Counted from the stretch's first letter, positions 1 to 7,957 are shown. The stretch is 42,530 nucleotides of DNA from Rufibacter sp. XAAS-G3-1 (GCF_013623775.1 NZ_JABFAM010000026.1:1-42530), one strand, 5' to 3'. Notes: generated by a model not told the origin, from the sequence alone. Translations and numbers: made by a program.

Positions 1-147
1 GAGATGAGGACTTACTTTGAAAGGAAAGTCAGGGAGGGCAAGAGCAAAATGAGCGTCTTAAATGCCGTAAGAAATAAGCTACTGCATCAAGCAGTGGCCG
101 TTGTCAAAAGAGGAACTCCCTATGAGGTGAGATTGAATATTATTTAG
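1..147 (+). CDS. IS110-family transposase, C-terminal fragment
   Basis: This open frame enters from the window edge and ends at TAG 145-147, giving 48 residues. Only the C-terminal helix-rich part of the second catalytic domain is visible. The call rests on the Y-F-E-R-K...E-G-K...A-V-R-N-K-L-L pattern typical of the family. The catalytic DEDD and Ser residues lie outside the window, so activity cannot be judged. Confidence 0.7.
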   Translation, partial: EMRTYFERKVREGKSKMSVLNAVRNKLLHQAVAVVKRGTPYEVRLNII

Positions 148-177
148 AGCGAAACCCTTGCTTTCATCATAGATTTC
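1..177 (+). mobile_element. 3' end of an IS110-family insertion sequence (left copy, truncated by window edge)
   Basis: Positions 1-147 are the last 48 codons of a transposase ending in TAG. The pattern (E-M-R-T-Y-F-E-R-K, then EGKSKM, A-V-R-N-K-L-L, and a final K-R-G-T-P-Y) fits the C-terminal end of IS110-type transposases, which are DEDD/serine enzymes usually lacking terminal inverted repeats. After the stop about 30 bases are shared with the inverted copy at the other end (42354-42530), and similarity stops at about 177, which I take as the element edge. The first ~83 bases match the other copy exactly; the next ~60 are clearly diverged, so these are two related elements, not one read twice. 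Confidence 0.75.
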
Positions 178-243
178 GTACTTAGCTAAACGACGTGCAA
201 GGCCGTCGGCCGAAGCATGACGTTTAGGTGTTGTTGTGGGGCG
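178..243 (-). repeat. attC-like recombination site of left cassette 3, interrupted by IS110
   Basis: Read on the minus strand, the site begins with GCCCCACAAC, the exact complement of the GTTGTGGGGC that opens the same cassette near 896. It continues through TAAACG, the shared apex GGCCGACGGCC and CGTTTAGCTAAG. Complete sites in this window then reach CCGTT; here the sequence passes directly into the IS110 edge at about 177. The IS therefore sits a few bases before the expected crossover point. Confidence 0.7.
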
Positions 244-248
244 TTTTT

Positions 249-869
249 TTATTTCAGTATTTTCTTTATCTCTTCTGTCAACTCAATCCTGCCGTCTTGC
301 AGAAGTTTCCCTGTTTTGTAAATCACATATTTTTCAGTTGTTCCAGGTATTATGTTGCTTAATGTATCACATTCTGCGGAAGTAATTGTGTCCGATACAT
401 AAACAGAAAAATCTTTTCTTATAGTCATGAACTCTTCACAAGTATAACCGCAATCCGACCCACAATAACCTATCGCAATTGTCTTGCTGTCAATCTTCTC
501 ACCATTTGGTTTGAAAGTTGTTAGAATTGGAAGGTAACAATCAGCGGCTCCAAGTGATATTATCGCTGTGTAATCACCGTTTGTCGGAATGCTTTTGTAG
601 CTGAGTGAGTATTGGTCTTCGTAGGACTTGAATTCATTCCCGTCAAATTCTTTTAGACCTTTTCTTTCAATGTAACAACCTTTAATTATTATCGGGAGCT
701 GCGTTTTTGGAAAGAGCTTAAGATATGATTCAAACTCCTCACTTGGTTTTGCTACCGTTGGTTGTTCTTGCACCTCATTTACCAATGAAGTAACAGTTTT
801 CTCTTTCGAGCCTTCTGTTTGGCAACTGTACAATAGAACAGTAAAAATCAGGATTAGATACTTTTTCAA
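249..869 (-). CDS. Cassette-encoded lipoprotein of unknown function (left cassette 3)
   Basis: The protein has about 206 residues. It opens with a short basic stretch, a hydrophobic segment and the lipobox L-L-Y-S-C, so it is probably an outer-membrane or periplasmic lipoprotein; most of the rest is soluble and Cys-rich in the middle. I recognise no domain. A GTG at 893 would add eight residues, but it overlaps the cassette boundary. I prefer the TTG at 869, which gives a clean M-K-K-Y-L-I-L signal peptide and sits just after the A/T-rich TTTAAATATATAAAA leader, where other cassettes have ATG. It is the only gene between two attC-like sites, as expected for an integron-type cassette. The start choice is inference. 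Confidence 0.7.
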   Translation of the reverse strand: MKKYLILIFTVLLYSCQTEGSKEKTVTSLVNEVQEQPTVAKPSEEFESYLKLFPKTQLPIIIKGCYIERKGLKEFDGNEFKSYEDQYSLSYKSIPTNGDYTAIISLGAADCYLPILTTFKPNGEKIDSKTIAIGYCGSDCGYTCEEFMTIRKDFSVYVSDTITSAECDTLSNIIPGTTEKYVIYKTGKLLQDGRIELTEEIKKILK

Positions 870-889
870 TTTTATATATTTAAAATGCC

Positions 890-1022
890 CCACAACGGCC
901 TCGTGTAAAAGGTCGGCTGGGAGACTTGTCCGCAGGACATGTCGGACGGCAGACCGGTGGCAGGAAGCAATGGAACGTCGGCCGCAGGGAAACCCAGCTG
1001 CCTTTTACACATTGTTACCCGC
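890..1022 (-). repeat. attC-like site of left cassette 2, long form (~130 bp)
   Basis: On the minus strand it begins GCGGGTAAC, complementary to GTTACCCGC at the start of the same cassette (near 1359), and ends GGCCGTTGTGGGG at the junction with cassette 3. The outer arms pair as GTGTAAAAGG with CCTTTTACAC, followed by CAGCTGGG and a near match. Where other sites have a short apex, this one has about 70 extra bases with further dyads (GTCCG...CGGAC). A variable terminal structure of this kind is known for integron attC sites; here it departs from the otherwise uniform family. Confidence 0.7.
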
Positions 1023-1350
1023 TGTTGTTCTTTTCTTCTGCTTTTCTTGCTGATGCTAGTTTTCCTGGTTTTTGCCTGATTTCGGAAAAACAGCCTCTAA
1101 TCGCAAATCATTTTTAAGTCGGTGAATTCTGTCCGATTTTTTCTGCTTTCCGAAATCGGTAATCTCTGTTTTTGGCTTGTTCTCCGGAAATGAGCCCGAA
1201 AACGCAAGTCCGTCGATTTGCACGCGCTGCCGATAAATTCTTTCCGCGCATTTTGCGACCGTCGGTGCGCGTCGCCGAGGCTAATCTTTTTCTATTTCTG
1301 AAGTCGGCGAGGTTGCTCCTGCGCGATTCCAGAATTTTATTTTTTCAATT
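1023..1350 (-). other. Body of left cassette 2: no convincing gene
   Basis: The cassette runs from about 1358 down to 896. Its body has no ORF with a sensible start next to the boundary; the longest frames run across palindromes on the opposite strand. It carries two copies of the dispersed palindrome (about 1066-1105 and 1168-1205) and a stretch reading GAATTTATC...GCGCGTGCAAA (minus strand) that recurs in the ORF-less cassette at 40.1-40.5 kb. It may be a non-coding or RNA-encoding cassette, or a decayed gene. Confidence 0.5.
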
Positions 1351-1351
1351 G

Positions 1352-1422
1352 CGGGTAACGGGCTAGGCTAAACGACGGGCGAGGCCGTCGGCCGTAGGCT
1401 GACGTTTAGGTGTTGTTGGGTG
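1352..1422 (-). repeat. attC-like site of left cassette 1
   Basis: On the minus strand it begins CACCCAAC, complementary to GTTGGGTG at the start of the same cassette (1826), and ends CCCGTTACCCGC. TAAACGTCAGCCTAC and the matching arm GCCCGTCGTTTA flank the shared apex GGCCGACGGCC. The junction G is at 1359. Confidence 0.75.
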
Positions 1423-1818
1423 ACGTTGTTTCTTTGTGCTTGCTGATTAATTTTTCTGTTTTTGGCCTGATTTACCGAAACGAGCCCAAAACGGCTGGCC
1501 GGGCGGAATAAATAGTTTTGCTGCCAATACGTTTTTGGCTTTATTTCTAAAAACGAGGCCAGAATCGCAAGTTGAAAGTCGGGTTACGCGCATTGCAGAT
1601 AAATTCTGCTCAAACGCAAGGTCAATTCCTCTTTTACTTATCCTGCTACTTTCGCGCTTCTGCAACTTTTGCTGGTCAAAGTCGGGCGGCGTTACCTGAC
1701 TTTTGCTAAGGTAATCTAATACTTTAGCCGATAATTATTTTGCAAGGTCTGCAGATATTTTTACGGTTTAGCCGATAATTTTCTGCGTTGCCAGCTGGTA
1801 AAAAGTTTCTACAATGAC
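1423..1818 (-). other. Body of left cassette 1: ORF-less, first cassette after the attI-like site
   Basis: The cassette spans about 1359-1825. There is no ORF near the boundary where cassette genes normally start. A 72-codon minus-strand frame (1447-1665) mostly translates palindromes, and its frame is not conserved in the similar cassette at 40.1 kb. The two cassettes share AAAATTATCGGC, a small hairpin with CCCGACTT, CAGCAAAAG, AGAGGAATTGAC, GAATTTATC and two palindromes (about 1456-1493 and 1530-1566). Shared nucleotide structure without a shared frame suggests a non-coding element. Confidence 0.5.
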
Positions 1819-1821
1819 ACC

Positions 1822-1863
1822 CAACTACAGTGTATACGTCAACATACGCTTATTTGCACTATG
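1822..1863 (-). other. attI-like docking site heading the left array
   Basis: On the minus strand, about 37 of 42 bases match the site at 36315-36356, including ATAGTGCA, ATAAGCGTATGTT, ACGTATA and GTAGTT. Both sites end at the GTT that opens the first cassette of an array. The core is an imperfect dyad (GTATGTT...ACGTATAC). Position next to the first cassette and absence of the attC apex fit an attI-type site. The call rests on architecture only. Confidence 0.6.
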
Positions 1864-2635
1864 TGCGGAGGTGAGCACATGTCTTTCGCTCTTCCGGGTA
1901 GTACAGGGAAGGTATTCGTTCCACTACCCTGTTAATATATAGATATTTCACAAGTTATCAAGCAGACTGGTGATCTTGCCAAGGTGGGGTGATAACCTGC
2001 GTGATTTTTTTGCTGCTATGCGCGAGCGGTGCCCCAGCAAGGCTCGGATGTACCTAAAGGTTGCACACGGTTCCAGCAAAAGCGTGGCGAAAGAATCTCT
2101 TAGAGTAATATCGCCTTGGGCTAGAGTCAGGCTTCTCCCAGGCCATCCGGAAAACATTGCGGATACTCCCACTTGGGTACTGTTCGCCATTCTGTTCTGC
2201 AAACACAGCAGCTTCGCCTTGGCTACAGAAAGTCTCTCTTTTCAGGCCGTTTTCCTGAAATCAGCCCTAAAACGAAACCCCAACAAACGCGTGAACTAGT
2301 GCTTCCTAAAGAATAAAAGACTGTCTTGATTACCTCTCGTATAGTTGTTACCGGTGAAAACCCACTGCAACGGCATAGTATTAACCTACCAGTAATCGTT
2401 TAGGTTGTACTAGAGAGCTGCCTTAGAGCTTGTTTAAATTTCATCTTTGCGCTGCAAACCTCAAATTTAGACAAGCTCTTACAACAGGCTTCTAAAAACG
2501 CTAACCCAGTTTACTTTTGCCTTTCCCTCCTGCTTTTTTGCCCTGCGCCAGACCTTTACGCGTATGCCTGGCTTTTGGTCTGTTCAGTTAAAAGCACGTT
2601 CTTCGTGCAGAGACTTAACCCAGCCAACCACCGCT
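1864..2635. other. Intergenic region between the left array and ecsC-like gene
   Basis: No gene is supportable in these ~770 bases. It holds a dyad at about 1898-1931 (GGGTAGT...ACTACCC), one dispersed palindrome (about 2238-2274) and an inverted repeat at 2425-2479. Two overlapping open frames on opposite strands around 1948-2299 lack leaders and have implausible composition. No integrase fragment was seen, although classical integrons carry intI beside attI. Confidence 0.5.
2425..2479. repeat. 55-bp inverted repeat with 17-bp arms
   Basis: AGAGCTTGTTTAAATTT (2425-2441) pairs with AAATTTAGACAAGCTCT (2463-2479), 16 of 17 positions matching around a 21-base loop. It resembles a miniature element or a fused pair of IS termini, but no coding remnant is present. 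Confidence 0.6.
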
Positions 2636-3403
2636 ATGACGTTATCTGCCCATGAAGAAAAGGTGCTACAGGAACTGCGCGACTGGCAGCAGCAGATGCT
2701 GAAGGAACCTTCTCTGATGAACCACTTCACCAGGGGCATGCAGCAGAAGTTGAACAGTTACATCCCAGAGAAAGTCCACCAGGCCATTACCGCAGCCATC
2801 AAACAGATGATCAGGGCAGTGCTGTTCGGGGCGAAGTTCACCACGGGCAAATCGTTTCCGCAGGCTACGCTGGAGCTAAAAGAGACGATGGCGCGGGAAC
2901 GGATTGAGTTCTACAAGAAAACGGCCGCCGCCGAAGGGGGCATTACGGGCGCGGGCGGCATATTGCTCGGCCTCGCCGATTTCCCGCTGCTGCTGAGCAT
3001 TAAACTGAAGATGCTGTTTGACCTGGCGGCGCTGTACGGCCACGCGGCAGAAGATTACCGCGAGCGGATTTACCTGTTGCACATTTTCCAGTTGGCGTTC
3101 AGCAGCCCGCAACAGCGCCGCGAGGTTTACCTGCAGATGGTAGACTGGGAAACCCAGAAACTCCATCTGCCCCAGGACATAAACCAGTTTGACTGGCGCA
3201 CCTTCCAGCAAGAATACCGCGACTACATTGACCTGGCTAAGCTGGCCCAGTTGATTCCCATCATTGGGGCACCGGTGGGTGCCGTGGTTAATTACCGTTT
3301 ACTCCAAAAGTTGGGCACCACCGCCATGAACGCTTACCGCATGCGCTGGAAAGAGCAAACGTACCTGGACTTGCTTCCTCCGGCAAATGCTCCCGTCCTC
3401 TAA
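2636..3403 (+). CDS. EcsC-family protein
   Basis: The product has 255 residues when started at ATG 2636; 24 residues of in-frame sequence upstream lack a leader. It resembles the EcsC family, named after a Bacillus protein associated with an ABC transporter; its molecular role is not settled. Visible features are a helical, Gln-rich N-terminus, the A-A-A-E-G-G-I-T-G-A-G-G-I-L-L-G-L-A-D-F-P stretch typical of EcsC near the middle, and a second hydrophobic glycine-rich stretch near the C-terminus (L-I-P-I-I-G-A-P-V-G-A-V). These may insert into or lie on the membrane. It stands alone, with palindromic spacers on both sides. Confidence 0.8.
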   Translation: MTLSAHEEKVLQELRDWQQQMLKEPSLMNHFTRGMQQKLNSYIPEKVHQAITAAIKQMIRAVLFGAKFTTGKSFPQATLELKETMARERIEFYKKTAAAEGGITGAGGILLGLADFPLLLSIKLKMLFDLAALYGHAAEDYRERIYLLHIFQLAFSSPQQRREVYLQMVDWETQKLHLPQDINQFDWRTFQQEYRDYIDLAKLAQLIPIIGAPVGAVVNYRLLQKLGTTAMNAYRMRWKEQTYLDLLPPANAPVL

Positions 3404-3714
3404 AGAGCCCCCTCTGCTCTTCCCTCTCCTTACACGTGAAGCTCCGTCCGTTTTAAGCCCGTTTCTTTAAAACAGCCTGAAAACGCCTTCTCGCCTGCCG
3501 TCCAAACCTCTACCAGAAGAGCCTGGGAGAAGTTGAGGTGGGTTGCTGCGCATTTCTTAGGCTTACGTGTCTAGTATGCAAACACTACATACTAGTATAA
3601 TCCTATAAATAAGCCATTGTAACCTATAATTTCTAAAAACGTTGCAAAGAGCAGTACTTCCGGCACGCCTGTAAGCGCTGCACGCACTAGTACTTGTTCC
3701 TAATCCCTACCGCT
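3404..3714. other. Intergenic region upstream of the M48 protease gene
   Basis: About 310 bases without a gene. It holds one copy of the dispersed palindrome (about 3455-3486) and a perfect 8-bp dyad CTAGTATG/CATACTAG (3571-3578 and 3588-3595) about 120 bases before the protease start, which could be an operator. An A/T-rich stretch follows at 3596-3645. Confidence 0.4.
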
Positions 3715-5190
3715 ATGAAAAAACATATTTCCTATAGTCTGGCCGTTGCGGCTCTAGTATTGTTCAACTCCTGCGCCACCAACCCGGTTACCGGTAAACG
3801 GGACATTAACTTTGTGTCTGAAGAACAGGAAGTAGCCATGGGCCTGCAGTCAGACCCTCAGATTGTGGCCCAGTACGGGTTGGTAGAAAACCCCACGCTG
3901 CAACGGTTCATTCAGGAGAAAGGCTCTCAGATGGCTGCTATTTCGCACCGCCCTAACTTAAAATACGAATTCAAGATTGTGGACTCGCCCATCCTGAATG
4001 CCTTTGCCGTACCCGGGGGTTACGTGTACTTTACCCGCGGCATTATGGCGCATTTTAACAGTGAGGCGCAGTTCGCGGGGGTGTTGGGGCACGAGATTGG
4101 GCACATTACGGCGCGGCACTCAGCGCAGCAGCAAAGCAAATCTACCTTAACCCAGGTACTTCTCATGGGCGGCATGATTGCCTCTCCTACCTTAGCCCAA
4201 TACGCGAACGAGCTTTCTCAGGGAGCCGGGCTTTTGTTCCTGAAATTCGGGCGGGACGATGAGCGCCAGTCAGATGAGTTGGGCGTGGAGTACTCCACCA
4301 AGATTGGCTATGACGCCAGCCACATGGCCGATTTCTTCCAGACCCTGCAGCGGCAGGGCGAACAGGCCGGCCAGGGCGAGATCCCCGAGTGGCAGTCTAC
4401 GCACCCTAACCCCGGCAACCGCTACACCACGGTGCACCAATTGGCCCAGCAATGGAAACAGCAAACCAACGCCACCAACCTGAAGGAAGGCCGGGACAGC
4501 TATCTTAGAATGATTGAGGGGCTCATCTATGGCGAAGACCCCAGACAAGGTTTTGTAGAGAACAGCACTTTCTACCATCCAGACCTGAAATTCCAATTTC
4601 CGGTTCCGGCTAACTGGAATCTCCAAAACTCGCCGCAGCAGGTACAAATGGCCCCCGCAGATGGCAAGGCATTGCTGTTTTTGCGTTTGGCCCAAGGCAC
4701 TTCCCTGGAAGCCGCCGCCCAGCAGATGCTCCAGGCAAACCAGCTTCAGGCGGTAGAATCTAAGCAGGTAACCGTAAACGGCCTGCCCGCTTTGGCGGTG
4801 ATCGCCCAACAGGCACCGCAGCAGCAGCAGCAACAGGTTCCGCAACAGCAGCAAGCTGCGCCCATTCAGGCATTGAGTTACTTTATCCAATACGGGGGTA
4901 TGATCTACAACATTACCGGTATTGCTGTTGCCACAGACTTCAACACGTATTTCCCGGCGTTCAGCGTCACCGCCCAGAACTTCCGCCCACTCACCGACCA
5001 GGAGAAGATCAACCGGCAACCCGAGGTCATTCGCATTAAAACCGTAAAAACGCCGGGAACCCTGTCTCAGGTGCTCCAGTCCTATAAGGTACCCAGCAAA
5101 CGTTTTGAGGAATTGGCTATCCTGAACGGCATGCTCCTTACTGACCGTATCGCCGCCAATACCTTAATCAAGGTACCAGAAAGGAAGTAA
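3715..5190 (+). CDS. M48-family metalloprotease lipoprotein
   Basis: The 491-residue product starts at ATG 3715 (a TTG 21 bases upstream is less likely). A signal peptide with lipobox F-N-S-C puts the lipidated Cys at residue 20. The zinc-protease motif H-E-I-G-H is at residues 126-130, preceded by an M48-like N-terminal region, so this should be a periplasmic or outer-membrane-tethered protease of the BepA/YfgC type. After the protease domain comes a ~130-residue region with a Gln-rich linker (about 360-380) and a C-terminal ~50 residues ending L-I-K-V-P-E-R-K that resemble a LysM-like peptidoglycan-binding module. Family knowledge suggests outer-membrane protein quality control; the substrate is not visible. 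A terminator shared with the convergent gene follows. Confidence 0.9.
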   Translation: MKKHISYSLAVAALVLFNSCATNPVTGKRDINFVSEEQEVAMGLQSDPQIVAQYGLVENPTLQRFIQEKGSQMAAISHRPNLKYEFKIVDSPILNAFAVPGGYVYFTRGIMAHFNSEAQFAGVLGHEIGHITARHSAQQQSKSTLTQVLLMGGMIASPTLAQYANELSQGAGLLFLKFGRDDERQSDELGVEYSTKIGYDASHMADFFQTLQRQGEQAGQGEIPEWQSTHPNPGNRYTTVHQLAQQWKQQTNATNLKEGRDSYLRMIEGLIYGEDPRQGFVENSTFYHPDLKFQFPVPANWNLQNSPQQVQMAPADGKALLFLRLAQGTSLEAAAQQMLQANQLQAVESKQVTVNGLPALAVIAQQAPQQQQQQVPQQQQAAPIQALSYFIQYGGMIYNITGIAVATDFNTYFPAFSVTAQNFRPLTDQEKINRQPEVIRIKTVKTPGTLSQVLQSYKVPSKRFEELAILNGMLLTDRIAANTLIKVPERK

Positions 5191-5471
5191 AACCAAATTG
5201 CCAACAATGGCACGAACGGCGGGGTAAATGGCACGAAAAGCACTCGCTCGCCTCTCGGCCGCGTGTGGGTTACCCGCAGCCACTGGTTCTGGTATAGGAA
5301 GCCCTGTTTCTGGCCTGTATTTGGAAAAACAAGCCCGAAACAGGAACTGAAAGTCTTTATGCTATTTGACCGTAATGCCCTCCCTAGCGGCCAGAGGCCG
5401 TGGGTTGCTCACACTAGCCGGAGGCGAGCTAGTGAAATCATTACTTTTCAAGTTTTTAAGGACTACCAAAC
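5191..5471. other. Spacer between convergent genes with one dispersed palindrome
   Basis: About 280 bases without a gene. A dispersed palindrome lies at about 5306-5342 (GGCCTG...CAAGCC arms), and a dyad around 5390-5440 includes two GCTAG-type half-sites. No promoter is expected between convergent genes. Confidence 0.4.
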
Positions 5472-5505
5472 AAAGAAGCCGCTTCTACACGGGAGCGGCT
5501 TCTTT
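5472..5505. terminator. Bidirectional hairpin terminator
   Basis: AAGAAGCCGCT pairs with AGCGGCTTCTT around a 10-base loop, with an A-run on the left and a T-run on the right. It can end transcripts from both the M48 gene (plus) and the CvpA-CAP gene (minus, stop at 5507). Confidence 0.8.
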
Positions 5506-5506
5506 C

Positions 5507-6463
5507 TCAATTCCTGAAGTTCTGGGTGATCATCAGACGTCGGTCGCTGCCTTGCAACACGCCTATGCCTACCCGGCCAAACCGGTCGCGCAGGATGTTG
5601 GCGCGGTGCCCCGGCGAATTCATCAATCCATTATGCGCAATGTCTAGGGTGGGGGCTAACGCCAGGTTCTCGCCCGCCAGTCTGAACGGTACTTTCGCTT
5701 TCCGGATGCGGTCAAAGGGGCTCCAGCCTTCGGGGGTGTAGTGGGAGAAATAACCGCGGCGGAACATGTCTTCTGCGTGCATGCGGGCCACGCGGCGCAG
5801 GGAAGTATCGGCGGCCAGGGGTTTCAGGTTTTCCTTCGCGCGTTCCTGGTTCACCAGTTCCAGCATCTCGGCCTCCAGGTCTGGCCTGGGTTGCATCTTG
5901 GTCACCTTGTAGGGTAACTCAATCATCTCCTCAGAGCCAGGCTGCACCGTAAGCTTGCGCATGGTTCGGTTCATGGCTTCGCCGAAGACGGGCGTAAGCG
6001 CCATCTCGGCTTTCTCGGTATAGTCAGACATGCGGGTTGCCAGGGCGCTTTCCTGCACTTCCTCCTGCACCCCTTGGGGCAGCGGAAAGGCAGTCAGCAG
6101 GAACACCACAATGGCGGCGGTCACCAGTCCGTTCAGCAGGCCGGGCAGCAGGCCCAGTGCCTGGTTGCCTTTGTTCTGGTAGATGGAGCGGGGCAATTTG
6201 GTAAGCACCCAGGCCCCTAAAGCCTGAATGCAGATGCTGGCCATCATGGCCACTATAAAGAAAGAGATGGGCAGCAGCCAGAGTTCGTTCCAATCCACCA
6301 ACTTGCCCAGCCACTCCGCCACGTACGGGTACAGACTCAAACCGATGAGCAGGCTCCCCACCCATCTGATCAAATCTAACACGCCGTACACAAAGCCCCG
6401 GTACCAACCCGTCCAAAGGCTGGAGAGAAGAATAAACAGCAGCAGAAGGTCTACGTAATTCAT
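5507..6463 (-). CDS. CvpA-family membrane domain fused to a CAP (SCP/PR-1) domain
   Basis: The product has 318 residues. Residues 1-125 form about four hydrophobic segments with the W-x-G-x-x-R-G pattern near residue 18, typical of CvpA (colicin V production-type) membrane proteins. After a charged linker, residues ~197-318 form a CAP domain with L-V-N-Q-E-R, a His-Ala-Glu motif at 229-231, F-S-H-Y-T-P-E-G (239-246), A-G-E-N-L-A (263-268) and W/N-S-P-G-H-R near the end. The CAP domain is probably presented outside the inner membrane. Function is unproven; CAP proteins in bacteria are often linked to envelope or matrix roles. It is monocistronic and convergent with the M48 protease. Confidence 0.85.
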   Translation of the reverse strand: MNYVDLLLLFILLSSLWTGWYRGFVYGVLDLIRWVGSLLIGLSLYPYVAEWLGKLVDWNELWLLPISFFIVAMMASICIQALGAWVLTKLPRSIYQNKGNQALGLLPGLLNGLVTAAIVVFLLTAFPLPQGVQEEVQESALATRMSDYTEKAEMALTPVFGEAMNRTMRKLTVQPGSEEMIELPYKVTKMQPRPDLEAEMLELVNQERAKENLKPLAADTSLRRVARMHAEDMFRRGYFSHYTPEGWSPFDRIRKAKVPFRLAGENLALAPTLDIAHNGLMNSPGHRANILRDRFGRVGIGVLQGSDRRLMITQNFRN

Positions 6464-6626
6464 GGTATCTGGGTAGGCAGGGTGAAATTTTCCTCTTAGA
6501 GCTTGTTTCTTTTACCGCCCCCTCTCCTATTCTGTTGCTGGAATCATGGAGTTTGTAACGTGAGTAAATACTGAATTTCGCCAACAGGGGCGCTTTGGCC
6601 GTATATCCTTCAAAAAACGCACCCCT

Positions 6627-6914
6627 ATGAGCAAGCAAGATGTGATTCATGACGAAGATGACCTTCGGTTCTACATAGACCTAGACGGGGAGGAGGCGGA
6701 GCTTACGTATTCCCGCACCCACAAGGACGAACTGGATTTAGACTATACCTACGTGCCGGAAGACCACCGCGGCCAAGGCCTTGCCGATGAGTTGGTGAAA
6801 TCTGCCATGGAATACGTGAAAGGCAACCAACTCAAATTCATCGCCTCCTGTCCGGTGGTGGAGGCCTACGTGAAGCGGCATCCTGAGTACAAACCCTACA
6901 TGGCAGAAATATAA
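6627..6914 (+). CDS. Small GNAT-like N-acetyltransferase (COG2388 type)
   Basis: The 95-residue protein matches the short single-domain GNAT group. The acetyl-CoA-binding signature is seen as V-P-E-D-H-R-G-Q-G-L-A-D-E-L (residues ~43-56), where R-G-Q-G-L is the pyrophosphate loop. The C-terminus has the family pattern C-P-V-V-E-A-Y-V-K-R-H-P-E-Y. The length is normal for this group, which lacks the N-terminal half of larger GNATs. The substrate is unknown. It is divergent from the CvpA-CAP gene, with about 160 bases between, and is followed by a hairpin terminator. Confidence 0.85.
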   Translation: MSKQDVIHDEDDLRFYIDLDGEEAELTYSRTHKDELDLDYTYVPEDHRGQGLADELVKSAMEYVKGNQLKFIASCPVVEAYVKRHPEYKPYMAEI

Positions 6915-6942
6915 GCCCAGTTCAATTTCCCTCCATCAGGTC

Positions 6943-6992
6943 AGCTTCCGTTTCAAGGCTAATATCAGAAAAACAGCCTAGAAACGGAAGCT
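6943..6992 (+). terminator. Palindrome acting as likely terminator of the GNAT gene
   Basis: AGCTTCCGTTTC pairs with GAAACGGAAGCT, enclosing a copy of the dispersed palindrome core (AAGGCT...CAGCCT), and is followed by GTCTTTTTA. It lies 29 bases after the stop, so one dispersed palindrome seems to serve as a terminator. Confidence 0.6.
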
Positions 6993-7084
6993 GTCTTTTT
7001 ACGGTGCCAAAGCCTGCGCACAAATGAAAGCCGATCAGAAAAGTTATAGTACCTTCGTTTTTTACTGAGAGTACGCTTAAGCAC

Positions 7085-7957
7085 ATGAAAACCATCTCCA
7101 TTATAGGAACCGGGCTTATTGGCGGTTCAGCAGCATTAGACATCAGAAAAGCAGGGTTCGCGCAGGAGCTGATTGGCGTGGAACAAAACCCCCAGAACGC
7201 GGCCCGGGCCTTGGAACTTGGCTTGGTAGACCGAATTCTGCCGCTAGCCGAAGCCGCCGCTGTTTCTGACCTCATGCTGGTCGCCATTCCGGTTTCGGCC
7301 ATCCAGAAGCTGTTGCCTGCCTTGCTGGAGATGGTTCCGCCCCAGACGGTGGTGATTGACCTGGGCTCCACCAAAAGCCTGCTCTGCGAAGCCGTGCGGG
7401 CGCACCGCAACCGTTCCCAGTTTGTGGCCGCCCACCCCATTGCCGGTACCGAGTACTCGGGCCCCACGGCGGCGCTGGAAGGCTTGTACCAGGGCAAGAT
7501 GAACATTATCTGCGAGAAAGAACTCTCTGCCGGGCACGCCCTTTCCACCGCCCTGGAACTGTTCTCCGTGTTAGGCCTGAAAACCAGTTACATGCCGCCC
7601 GAGGAGCACGACAAACACGTGGCCTACGTGTCGCACCTCTCGCACGTGAGTTCCTTTCTGCTGGGCTTAACGGTGCTGGACGTGGAGAAAGACGAACGCA
7701 ACATCTTCACGCTGGCCGGTTCTGGTTTTGCGTCTACCGTGCGCCTGGCCAAAAGCTCGCCCGACATGTGGGCACCCATCTTTGAGCAGAACGCCCATTT
7801 TCTGAGCCATGCCCTGGCCGAGTACATCAAACACCTCCAACATTTCCACCAGTGCCTGCAAAACGGCCAAACCGACCAACTGTACCACATGATGCAACAG
7901 GCCAACCAGATCAGGCCGGTGCTGGACGGCATCGCGCAGGGGCCTCCGGCGAAGTAA
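7085..7957 (+). CDS. tyrA: Prephenate dehydrogenase
   Basis: The 290-residue protein begins with a Rossmann nucleotide-binding motif G-T-G-L-I-G-G-S (residues 8-15), followed by a typical acidic residue at the end of strand 2. V-I-D-L-G-S-T-K, A-A-H-P-I-A-G-T-E and the helical C-terminal dimerisation domain with S-H-L-S-H are all present. It oxidatively decarboxylates prephenate to 4-hydroxyphenylpyruvate in tyrosine synthesis. There is no chorismate mutase or ACT domain, so this is a stand-alone form. Other aromatic genes are not next to it. A TACCTTCG sequence about 38 bases upstream resembles a Bacteroidota -7 box with one mismatch. Confidence 0.93.
   Translation: MKTISIIGTGLIGGSAALDIRKAGFAQELIGVEQNPQNAARALELGLVDRILPLAEAAAVSDLMLVAIPVSAIQKLLPALLEMVPPQTVVIDLGSTKSLLCEAVRAHRNRSQFVAAHPIAGTEYSGPTAALEGLYQGKMNIICEKELSAGHALSTALELFSVLGLKTSYMPPEEHDKHVAYVSHLSHVSSFLLGLTVLDVEKDERNIFTLAGSGFASTVRLAKSSPDMWAPIFEQNAHFLSHALAEYIKHLQHFHQCLQNGQTDQLYHMMQQANQIRPVLDGIAQGPPAK

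Noticed and set aside
1447..1665. 72-codon minus-strand frame in left cassette 1
   Set aside because: It covers two palindromes, starts far from the cassette boundary, and its frame is not kept in the related cassette at 40.1 kb.
1970..2299. 109-codon plus-strand open frame in the spacer after the left array, with an 84-codon frame on the other strand
   Set aside because: Neither has a leader or recognisable protein features, and the plus-strand frame runs through a dispersed palindrome.
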